NCBI GenBank assembly: GCA_963661545.1
Contig: CAVLCU010000115.1
Location: 1 to 8,448 of the forward strand
Direction of reading: 5' to 3'
Source: Scatomonas sp963661545
GTDB lineage: Bacteria > Bacillota > Clostridia > Lachnospirales > Lachnospiraceae
Length of the DNA: 8,448 bases
The notes beneath the pieces are model-generated. The model was not told the origin of the DNA. It saw nothing but the letters and a program-made list of their open reading frames with translations, and made no database searches. The translations under genes and the position numbers were made by a program. Every line of letters starts with the position of its first letter. Within the stretch, counting starts at the first letter, position 1. This document shows positions 1 to 7,059 of the stretch, piece by piece.

Positions 1-440
1 TTGTTTTTGAGAGCTTCAAGGTGGATGCCTTCCGGTATTTGGTAAAGCCGGTGGATTGTCAGGCGTTTAAGGAAACCTTAGATGCCATCGGCCATAAATT
101 TGAGAAAAAACAAGATGTGCTGACCTTCCAGTTTCAGAATGAAATCTTTCATATCAGATACGCGGACATTGTTTATATTGAGGGAATGCGGGATAAAATC
201 TGGATTTATAGTAAGGACCAGACCTATCGGTGGAGAGGCACCATGAAGCATTTGACAGATCTGCTGGAGAATAAGCATTTCTTTCAGGTACACAGAAGCT
301 ACATCATTAACATGGAAAAGATTAAAAAATACAATTCCAAGAGCATTACGCTTGAAGGGGGCTACGAAGTGCCCCTTAGTAAATACCGGCTAAATGAATT
401 TAAAGAAGCATATATCGGATTCTGGAGCAGGATTTTATGA
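1..440 (+). CDS. LytTR-family response regulator, 3' part only
   Basis: This is the C-terminal 145 residues of a cytoplasmic DNA-binding response regulator. The reading frame is open from base 3 and runs in from outside the window. The GTG at 21 is an internal codon, because the six codons before it continue the receiver domain. The first ~17 visible residues (FESFKVDAFRYLVKPV) are the end of a receiver domain, with the conserved Lys-Pro at visible residues 15-16; the phosphoacceptor Asp lies upstream of the window. After a short linker, a LytTR domain fills visible residues ~40-140, recognisable by ADIVYIEG, VHRSYIIN (about 96-103) and VPLSKYRLNEF. LytTR proteins of the AgrA/LytR/VirR type bind paired direct repeats upstream of target promoters. 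The stop codon overlaps the start of the kinase gene, so the two are surely a cognate pair. Target genes are unknown; the operon itself is a plausible target. Confidence 0.93.
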   Translation, partial: VFESFKVDAFRYLVKPVDCQAFKETLDAIGHKFEKKQDVLTFQFQNEIFHIRYADIVYIEGMRDKIWIYSKDQTYRWRGTMKHLTDLLENKHFFQVHRSYIINMEKIKKYNSKSITLEGGYEVPLSKYRLNEFKEAYIGFWSRIL

Positions 441-1717
441 GTGTCACGAATCTTTGTGTTGCTTTTTTTGCATTTGCTTTGGATATGCTGGGGATGTTCC
501 TGATCGTTCATGGGCGAGAAGATGCGCAGGAGCTTGTAGATACCTGGGATAGAAAAAGAACCATCTGCGTGATGGCCATAAGCCTGGGGGTCACCTTATG
601 CGTGGCCTATCTTAGAATCTATTTGATCGTTTGTCTTGTGACAGAGTTTTTTTGTATTTTATGGTGGTATGGCAGGCACGGGAAAGATCATCTGAGGAAT
701 TTTATTTACGGGACGTTTAGTCTGGCGATCCTGGGTGTTTCAGAGCTTGCGGTTATATTTTTGTACTACATAAACGATCTGTCGGATCTCAAACTCCGGG
801 GTAGTGTTGGTTTTGAGGTCCAACTTGCCTGTTCTTTGGCCATGGCACTTATGCAGCAGATGATCCTGTTCTTTCAATATACGGATAAATCCTTCGAGGC
901 TTTTCGAAGGATTCTGATGTACCTGCTGGTATGTAAGGAATTCGGCGATATGGCATGGTTTTATATCGGTGTTAAGGAGGGCCTTTTTGATCAGTATCTC
1001 TTTGGGAAGATACTCTTGGTGTCGGGACTTATCATCAATTATGGCGTTTTCTATGTAATTGTCTTTCGTATCAAAGAGCGGACAGAGAAAAGCAGACGTG
1101 CCGAAATAAATATGAATGCCTACGAATATTATCTGAACATGGAAGAAGAACACCTGCAGATCCGAAAGATGTACCATGACATGAAAAATAAGCTCATGAT
1201 TATGGAGACTAAAAATGAAGAGAAGCCGGAGCATGCAGGAAACGCATGGAATTCCATGAAAGAGAAGCTTGATCAGGCAAAACAGTTTTATCACACAGGC
1301 TGCATCGCTTTGGATATGCTTTTGTTTGATGGTCAGATGAAAGCAAAGGCGAGAAATATCACCTTTGATGCAGTGATTTCAGAGGGGTGTCTTAATTTTA
1401 TGAATACAGAAGACATTACCGTGATTTTTGGTAATGCGATTATGAATGCCATTGAGGCCTGTGAAAAAATAGAAGACGGACCTCGCCGCATCAATATTAA
1501 AGCCGGAAAAAATCTCAATGATGTTCTGATCTATGTTAAAAATACCGTGAACATTGGTGGTCAGAAAGAATCCTTAAAATCTGTAAAGAAAAATCCGATA
1601 GAGCATGGCATCGGAATGACAAGCATACAGGAAAGTGCAGAAAAATACGGTGGTTATGTATCTGTGATCCGGGAGGAAGGAAGCTTTCAACTGGCAATAT
1701 TGTTTGGAAGAGAATAG
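437..1717 (+). CDS. AgrC-like GHKL sensor histidine kinase
   Basis: This is an inner-membrane histidine kinase that should phosphorylate the LytTR regulator encoded just before it (ATGA overlap; weak AGGA at 4-nt spacing, so translational coupling is likely). Residues 1-212 are hydrophobic and form six or seven membrane helices, roughly at 3-24, 41-58, 59-78, 88-111, 127-147, 158-178 and 190-211. There is no large extracellular domain. A coiled segment leads to the H-box YHDMKNKL with the phosphoacceptor His247. The GHKL ATPase domain follows: N-box NAIMNAIEA (333-341), YVKNTV near 366-371, and G-box HGIGMTSI (390-397). The layout matches the HPK10/AgrC class, whose members often sense peptides. 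Two departures from the usual consensus are visible: Lys252 where HDxKNH has a second His, and Met336 where the N-box usually has Asp. No AgrB or AgrD peptide gene is in view, so the signal is unknown. Confidence 0.93.
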   Translation: MSVTNLCVAFFAFALDMLGMFLIVHGREDAQELVDTWDRKRTICVMAISLGVTLCVAYLRIYLIVCLVTEFFCILWWYGRHGKDHLRNFIYGTFSLAILGVSELAVIFLYYINDLSDLKLRGSVGFEVQLACSLAMALMQQMILFFQYTDKSFEAFRRILMYLLVCKEFGDMAWFYIGVKEGLFDQYLFGKILLVSGLIINYGVFYVIVFRIKERTEKSRRAEINMNAYEYYLNMEEEHLQIRKMYHDMKNKLMIMETKNEEKPEHAGNAWNSMKEKLDQAKQFYHTGCIALDMLLFDGQMKAKARNITFDAVISEGCLNFMNTEDITVIFGNAIMNAIEACEKIEDGPRRINIKAGKNLNDVLIYVKNTVNIGGQKESLKSVKKNPIEHGIGMTSIQESAEKYGGYVSVIREEGSFQLAILFGRE

Positions 1718-1737
1718 GAAGTATTTAGGAAAGAAGC

Positions 1738-4572
1738 ATGAAACGACACGTAAAAGGAATGATATTCATATTGTTTTTTATTCTCTGTTTGCGTGGAGTA
1801 AAGGTATATGCCGATGAGAGCATAACGGAAGAATACGAGCGGGATTATCTTTCCAAAATATACGATTCCGAGAATGGATTGGATGGAACTACAGCCAATT
1901 GCGTTTATTCCGATACCGAGGGCTTTCTCTGGTTTGGCAGCTATACGGGGCTGTATCGATACGATGGCACGGATTTTAAAAAATATTTGGTGGACGGAAG
2001 ATCGGTTCCGGTGAATGACATCATTCAGGATTCCGAAGGTGACTTCTGGATCGGAACCAATGGAGACGGTCTTTACCGATTTGACGGTACTGACTTTGAA
2101 GAAATAACACTCGAAAGAGAAGACGAGGGAATATCCGTGATCAACAGTCTGTATCTGGATCGCAGGGATGTTCTATGGGTGGGAACAAAGTCCGGGATGT
2201 TCTCCATTGATACAACGAATAATGATCGGGTGAAAAAATATGATGACTGCGCCAATCTGGCTGTGCGGGATATAGGAGCGATTTCAGAAGATAGTATTCT
2301 TGCCATCATGAAGACCGGGGAGATGTTCCTGATACAAGGCGACCAGACCAGACAACTGCGGCTGGTGTCAGAGGTTGCCGTTACCCCGCGATGCTTTCTG
2401 GCCATCAATGAGAATGAATTCTACATTGGAACCTCGGAAGAGTATCTGTTAAAGGTTTCGGCTCAGGGGGAAGTATTAAAGACAATCAGCGGAAATGGAC
2501 TGGCTTCCTTCAATGACATTTATGCGCTTGGCAATGAAAGCTATTGGGTATGCAGCGACAGCGGGATCGGGATTCTAAAGGAGGATCAGGTTACAAAAAT
2601 TGATTCCTCATTCCAAAGCTCTGTGGAGGAAGGATGTGTGGATTACCAGGGAAGCTTCTGGTTTGTATCCTCCAGACAGGGAATCCTGCATTTGTATCAA
2701 AATTATTTTTCTGATATGGGGGCCTATTGGGGGATCTGTCAGACGGTGAACGCCATTCAACCCCTGGGGAATAAGGTCTATGTCGGATGCGAGGATGGTC
2801 TTTACTGCTTTAAAGGAAAGAGCAGGGTGGAAGATGCTCTCACCAAAGCCTGTGAGGGACTGAGGATCCGGCAGCTCTTTCTGGATGACCAGGGAACTTT
2901 GTGGGTGGTTAGCTATGATAACGGCTTAATACTGATGGATACAGAAGGGACCATTACAAGTATTAATACAGACAACAGTGATCTTGGAACCAACAAAACC
3001 CGTTGTATCTGGAAAAGAAAAAATGGAGAGGTCCTCATTGGTACAGAAGAGGGTATTTATTTAAGAGATTCCCGGGGGAAGGCTAGCAGGTATACCGATA
3101 ACAGTGTATTAAATAAGACCCGAATCCTGGATATCGGAGAGGGACAGGATGGAAAAATCTATGTGTCCACGGATGGATACGGTGCTTATGAAGTTACAGA
3201 CGGCGTGGTAACGAACGTCTATACCAAAGAAAAAGGCCTTTTGTCAGACGTGGTATTGAAGGTGGTGCCTTCAGAAAATCTGAATGGCGTTTGGATCGTG
3301 ACCGGAGAAGGTCTATGTTTTGTAAAAGAGAATGGAGAGATTCTATGCGCGATGGGAATTCCGGTTTCCAACAGCCTTGACATGATCCTGACAGAGGATG
3401 GCAATGCTGTGGTTTTGGCGGGAAATGGCTTCTTTGAAATCAAAGAAGAAGATCTTCTGAAAGAAAATGCCCGGTATTTTTATCTGAGTAAAAGGAATGG
3501 ACTGCCCATTGATTTTACGGCCAATGCCAGAAACAGTCTGCAGAATAATATTCTCTATATGTGCGGGACCACAGGGGCGGCCGCAATCCATGTGGACAGC
3601 GAAATCATAGAAACGCCGATTCGTCTGTATATCAATGCCCTGGAAGAAGATGGGGAAGCTGTCGCCATAGATCAAATGCCGGCTACCATATCCGCAGAGG
3701 CCAAAAAGGTAAGTATTGATGTGCGCGCCATCAATTATATCGACAGAAATTTTTACGCAGTCTACTGTCTGGAGGGGGTCGATGATGAGGAGGTTCTTGC
3801 AGACGACCTGAAGGTAGCGAAGGTCAGCTATACCAATTTAAAGGGCGGAACCTACACGTATACCTATAAGATTTATGATGAAAATGCAAAAGATGCATTG
3901 GAAGAGCTAAGATTATGTTTTCATAAGAATTATAAATTCATAGAGCAGGTAGAAGTGCGGATTCTGCTAACGCTCCTGGGTTTTGGCGCTTTTGTATTAA
4001 TTACGATTTACCTCGTTTACATAAGAGATAAGAATTTAAAGAAACAATATCATCTGGAGTATCTGCGGAAAAAAGAACAGGAAATAACCGCGTTAACCTA
4101 TAAGGATCTGGTGACCGGTGTATTTAACAGGAATCTTTTTGAAAACGAAAAGAACAAGATCGATATGAAAAAGCTCTATGCCTTGGTATCGGTCAGCGTT
4201 GATCATGCGGAATATTTTAAGAGAAAATATGGCGTTTTTTTTACGGATGAAATATACCGCAAGGGTGTCATGATCATTCGTAAACATACCAAGGAGAGGG
4301 TGGATATTTACCGTGTGTCAGAGAATAGCTTTTATTTTTGGTTTATGGAACCCGTTCAATTGGAAGATTATATTTATGATTTAAAAAATGCTTTCCAAGA
4401 GGAGGGGGTGAAGGTAAATCTTCCGTTGTCCTTCTCTGTCGGCGGTATTTACAACAATGCAATGGGCAAAGAAAACATTAACGAACTCATTGAACGCTGT
4501 GACAAGATGCGATGCCTGGACGAAAAACATGCAGAGGCAAAATTCATTGAGAGCAAGGTTAAGATGCTGTAA
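1738..4572 (+). CDS. Exported two-propeller/Y_Y_Y sensor with degenerate GGDEF domain
   Basis: A large membrane-anchored sensor of 944 residues. AGGA at 1727-1730, 7 nt before ATG, supports the start. Residues 1-25 look like a signal peptide (KRHVK, hydrophobic 8-18, likely cleavage after VYA). Residues ~48-620 contain about 14 Reg_prop blades by my count, with signatures such as GFLWFGSYTGLYRYDG (62-77) and GDFWIGTNGDGLYRFDG (101-117), which suggests two seven-bladed propellers. A Y_Y_Y domain follows (~640-725; INYIDRNFYAVYCLEG, SYTNLKGGTYTY). Next come one transmembrane helix (~742-762), a charged coiled-coil linker, and a GGDEF-fold domain (~787-940) starting LTYKDLVTGVFNR. The catalytic signature is lost: GGDEF is SENSF (861-865), the first Asp of DxD is Ser820, the guanine-binding Asn is Lys828, and the usual ADxAMY end reads CDKMRC. 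It should therefore not make c-di-GMP. The propeller half resembles the sensor of Bacteroidetes hybrid two-component systems, which bind glycans; the ligand here is unknown. Confidence 0.9.
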   Translation: MKRHVKGMIFILFFILCLRGVKVYADESITEEYERDYLSKIYDSENGLDGTTANCVYSDTEGFLWFGSYTGLYRYDGTDFKKYLVDGRSVPVNDIIQDSEGDFWIGTNGDGLYRFDGTDFEEITLEREDEGISVINSLYLDRRDVLWVGTKSGMFSIDTTNNDRVKKYDDCANLAVRDIGAISEDSILAIMKTGEMFLIQGDQTRQLRLVSEVAVTPRCFLAINENEFYIGTSEEYLLKVSAQGEVLKTISGNGLASFNDIYALGNESYWVCSDSGIGILKEDQVTKIDSSFQSSVEEGCVDYQGSFWFVSSRQGILHLYQNYFSDMGAYWGICQTVNAIQPLGNKVYVGCEDGLYCFKGKSRVEDALTKACEGLRIRQLFLDDQGTLWVVSYDNGLILMDTEGTITSINTDNSDLGTNKTRCIWKRKNGEVLIGTEEGIYLRDSRGKASRYTDNSVLNKTRILDIGEGQDGKIYVSTDGYGAYEVTDGVVTNVYTKEKGLLSDVVLKVVPSENLNGVWIVTGEGLCFVKENGEILCAMGIPVSNSLDMILTEDGNAVVLAGNGFFEIKEEDLLKENARYFYLSKRNGLPIDFTANARNSLQNNILYMCGTTGAAAIHVDSEIIETPIRLYINALEEDGEAVAIDQMPATISAEAKKVSIDVRAINYIDRNFYAVYCLEGVDDEEVLADDLKVAKVSYTNLKGGTYTYTYKIYDENAKDALEELRLCFHKNYKFIEQVEVRILLTLLGFGAFVLITIYLVYIRDKNLKKQYHLEYLRKKEQEITALTYKDLVTGVFNRNLFENEKNKIDMKKLYALVSVSVDHAEYFKRKYGVFFTDEIYRKGVMIIRKHTKERVDIYRVSENSFYFWFMEPVQLEDYIYDLKNAFQEEGVKVNLPLSFSVGGIYNNAMGKENINELIERCDKMRCLDEKHAEAKFIESKVKML

Positions 4573-4590
4573 CCGGTAGGAGATTGTGCC

Positions 4591-5427
4591 ATGAAACTGG
4601 ATGCAACGAAATTACAATCCGTATTAAATGCAATCGACGAGAATATCTTTTTCAAAGATACGGAAGGAAGATATGTTATGGCCACCCATACCTGTCAAAT
4701 GTTGTCGGACGGAAAGCCTGATTTTACGATTTACGGAAAAACAGACCGAGAGGTTCAACCGGATAAGAAGCTGGGGGAAAAATTCTACCGGGAGGATATG
4801 GAGATCGTCCGGACAGGGGAGCCTGTAAACTATGTTCAGGAGATGACATTTCCGCAGGGGACCTTCTTCTATGAGATCAAGAAAAATCCGGTGGTGGATA
4901 AGAACGGAGAGATCATCGGCATTTCAGGGATCATAAAGGATGTGACGGAGTCCATGCGCTCCTATAAGAAGATGGAAAAATACAGTTTTACGGACGAAAT
5001 GACACAGGCCTACAACCGATCCTACTATGAGACCGGAAAATACAGGGAGAACCTGAAGTATCCGGTAGCGGTCGTTATGATCGATATTAACCATCTGAAG
5101 TATTATAACGACAATTTCGGCCATAAAGAGGGGGACATCCTTATTAAGACGATCGTTAACAATATTCGATCCCATCTAAGGGACGATGATCGCCTGATCC
5201 GCTTTGGAGGCGATGAATTTTTGCTTTTGCTGCAGGCGTGTGACAATGAGCAGGGAGAAAAGATCGTGCATCGGATCCGACAGGTAGAAGATAAGATCCA
5301 ACTGCGGAATATTCCCGTGGGAGCAGCCTATGGCATGGCAGAGGCAAAGACCCCGGAGGAGCTGGAAACGGCAATCTCACAAGCGGATCAGGCTATGTAT
5401 GCGGATAAACGAAAAGCGAAAGGCTAG
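4591..5427 (+). CDS. Soluble PAS-GGDEF diguanylate cyclase
   Basis: A 278-residue cytoplasmic protein predicted to condense two GTP into cyclic di-GMP. AGGAG at 4578-4582, 8 nt before ATG, fixes the start 18 bp after the propeller-sensor gene. Residues ~5-118 form a PAS domain (NAIDENIFFKDTEGRYV near the start; FYEIKKNPVVDKNGEIIGI and GIIKDVTE at the end). A short helical linker joins it to a GGDEF domain (~130-276). All expected residues are present: FTDEMTQAYNRSYYE, DINHLKYYNDNFGHKEGD with metal Asp165, base-contact Asn173 and Asp182, RFGGDEF with GGDEF at 206-210, and ADQAMYADK near the end. The RxxD inhibitory site is Arg197-Asp200, at the standard position before GGDEF, so product feedback is expected. 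There is no membrane segment or signal peptide, so input must come through the PAS domain or a partner protein. It is the last gene of the operon. Confidence 0.93.
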   Translation: MKLDATKLQSVLNAIDENIFFKDTEGRYVMATHTCQMLSDGKPDFTIYGKTDREVQPDKKLGEKFYREDMEIVRTGEPVNYVQEMTFPQGTFFYEIKKNPVVDKNGEIIGISGIIKDVTESMRSYKKMEKYSFTDEMTQAYNRSYYETGKYRENLKYPVAVVMIDINHLKYYNDNFGHKEGDILIKTIVNNIRSHLRDDDRLIRFGGDEFLLLLQACDNEQGEKIVHRIRQVEDKIQLRNIPVGAAYGMAEAKTPEELETAISQADQAMYADKRKAKG

Positions 5428-5441
5428 TACATCGATTTTTA

Positions 5442-5488
5442 AATAAAAGCCTCCTGTGATGTATGCGGACTCACAGGAGGCTTTTATT
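5442..5488. terminator. Bidirectional intrinsic terminator
   Basis: A perfect 18-bp inverted repeat (5442-5459 with 5471-5488) encloses an 11-nt loop. Each strand ends the stem in CTTTTATT, which supplies the T-rich tract, and the minus strand continues into TTTAAAAATC. It starts 15 nt after the stop of the diguanylate cyclase gene and lies 60 nt beyond the stop of the convergent aroA gene, so it can serve both units. The 60 bases between it and aroA show no other signal. Confidence 0.9.
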
Positions 5489-5548
5489 GTACAGTTGCCG
5501 GCCGGTGACGGGCCTTGGCAGAGCGGTCCGATCAGGGGAGATTACGCA

Positions 5549-7015
5549 TCAAAGCGTTTGCCGAAGTCCTGCCAGATCGCGGAAGAATTCCGGGTAGCTG
5601 ATGTCAACGCAGGCCGCATCGTCAAGCGTGGTCTCACCCTCTGCAATGAGGGAGGCGACCGCAAAGGACATGGCGATGCGGTGATCCTTAAAGGTACGGA
5701 TGTTGGCTCCGTGCAGCGGCTTTCCGCCGTGAATGATCATCCCGTCCTCGGTTGGTGTAATATCACAGCCCATGGAAGAGAGTCCCTCTGTCATTGCAGC
5801 GATCCGGTCGGATTCCTTGACCTTGAGCTCAGCAGCATCGCGGATGATCGTTGTTCCGTCTGCTGCGGCAGCCATAACCGCAATCACCGGCAGCTCATCA
5901 ATGAGTGTCGGAATCAGGTTCTTTTCGATAACCGTGGCATGAAGAGAGCTGGAACGCACCAGAAGATCTGCAGAAGGCTCCGCAGCATGATCTTCATTCA
6001 ACACCGTGATATCTGCCCCCATTGCCTTTGCAACGCGAAGAATACCATCTCTTGTTTCATTCATTCCAACGTTTTGAATCAGTACCTCCGAATGCGGCAC
6101 CAGGCAGGCGGCCGCAATGAAGAAGGCTGCCGAGGAGATGTCACCGGGAACGCGAATGCTGCCGGGAGAGAGCAGTTCATCGGCAGGTGTCAGAATAACC
6201 TGATGGCCGCCGGCGATGGCAGCGCCTGTGACAGAATCGGTACCGACTGGAATCTCTTTTGTCTGGACCGGATGACCGAAGGCTGCCAGCATTTTCTCGG
6301 TATGGTCTCGGGAAATGGCAGGTTCAGTTACGGTGGTGTCTCCCTCTGCATACAGACCGGCACATAAAATGGCAGATTTGACCTGTGCGGAGGCAACCTT
6401 TGTACGGTAGGAAATGCCGGAAAGAGGCTTGCCGGTGATCTTCAGCGGGGCACAGCCATTGTCATTCATGCTGACAATATCAGCACCCATGAGAGAAAGC
6501 GGCTCCATGACCCGCTTCATCGGACGGCGGTTGACGGAATCATCGCCGGTGATGTAGCTGGTGAAATGCTGCGGCGCAAGAATGCCGCTCATGATGCGTG
6601 TTGTCGTACCGCTGTTCTGCGAATACAGAGCGACAGGAGAGTGGGACGGATACAGTCCGTGAAGCCCCGTACCGTGCACGATCAAACGGCCGGGCTCTTG
6701 GAAATCCCGTTCGATATAAATGCCCAGACGAGAAAAGCAGTCCATTGTCGCCAGACAGTCTGCACTTTCCAGAAAATGGGTGACGAGGGTGTCGCCCTTG
6801 GCAAGGGATCCGAACATAATGGCCCGGTGGGAGATGGACTTATCTCCCGGAATAGTGATCTCTCCCTTTAGAGAAGAAGCGGGGGACAATGTCAGAGGTG
6901 ATGGAGCGTTCTTTGAGGTGCAGGAAGCAGTGCCTGTCGCATCGCCTCCATTCGGGATTACCTTTGCTGCGGTGTCTATGTTGTCCTTAATCAAAATGTG
7001 TCGGTGCAATGTCAT
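5549..7015 (-). CDS. aroA: 3-phosphoshikimate 1-carboxyvinyltransferase (EPSP synthase)
   Basis: Cytoplasmic enzyme of the shikimate pathway that joins shikimate 3-phosphate and phosphoenolpyruvate into EPSP, the precursor of chorismate. The full family pattern is visible: PGDKSISHRA (56-65, Lys59), NSGTTTRIMSG (134-144), SAQVKSA (209-215), SRDHTEKML (235-243), GDISSAAFF (291-299), DELPV (373-377, catalytic Asp373), ELKVKESDRI (396-405, Glu401) and KDHRIAM (443-449, His445). The RDHTE and SAQVK forms resemble Gram-positive-type enzymes rather than the E. coli type. At 488 residues it exceeds the usual ~430, because about 45 residues rich in Ser, Thr, Ala and Pro precede the normal start of the fold near SSLKGEITIPGDK. 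Coordinates use the ATG at 7015, but the Shine-Dalgarno sequence lies only 1 nt before it; a TTG two codons later, at 7009, is better spaced. It follows tyrA by 44 bp on the same strand, very likely in one transcript. Confidence 0.96.
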   Translation of the reverse strand: MTLHRHILIKDNIDTAAKVIPNGGDATGTASCTSKNAPSPLTLSPASSLKGEITIPGDKSISHRAIMFGSLAKGDTLVTHFLESADCLATMDCFSRLGIYIERDFQEPGRLIVHGTGLHGLYPSHSPVALYSQNSGTTTRIMSGILAPQHFTSYITGDDSVNRRPMKRVMEPLSLMGADIVSMNDNGCAPLKITGKPLSGISYRTKVASAQVKSAILCAGLYAEGDTTVTEPAISRDHTEKMLAAFGHPVQTKEIPVGTDSVTGAAIAGGHQVILTPADELLSPGSIRVPGDISSAAFFIAAACLVPHSEVLIQNVGMNETRDGILRVAKAMGADITVLNEDHAAEPSADLLVRSSSLHATVIEKNLIPTLIDELPVIAVMAAAADGTTIIRDAAELKVKESDRIAAMTEGLSSMGCDITPTEDGMIIHGGKPLHGANIRTFKDHRIAMSFAVASLIAEGETTLDDAACVDISYPEFFRDLAGLRQTL

Positions 7016-7016
7016 T

Positions 7017-7023
7017 CTCCTTT
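7017..7023 (-). promoter_or_regulatory. Ribosome binding site of aroA
   Basis: AAAGGAG on the minus strand. It lies 1 nt upstream of the ATG at 7015-7013 but 7 nt upstream of the in-frame TTG at 7009-7007. Normal Gram-positive spacing is about 5-10 nt, so this site argues that translation begins at the TTG and that the protein is two residues shorter than the ATG reading. Confidence 0.7.
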
Positions 7024-7059
7024 GATGAATGCGATCGGTTCTGCGAATCGATAACAGCT

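Noticed and set aside
21..440. GTG at 21 as the start of a stand-alone LytTR protein
   Set aside because: The frame stays open to base 3, and the codons before the GTG encode receiver-domain sequence that continues into it, so the gene is cut by the window edge.
740..1294. 184-codon open frame on the minus strand
   Set aside because: Shadow of the histidine kinase gene; no domain, low-complexity hydrophobic content.
5456..6367. 303-codon open frame on the plus strand
   Set aside because: It lies entirely antisense to the end of aroA and across the terminator, has no recognisable domain and is rich in Cys and His as expected for a shadow frame. AroA on the other strand is unmistakable.
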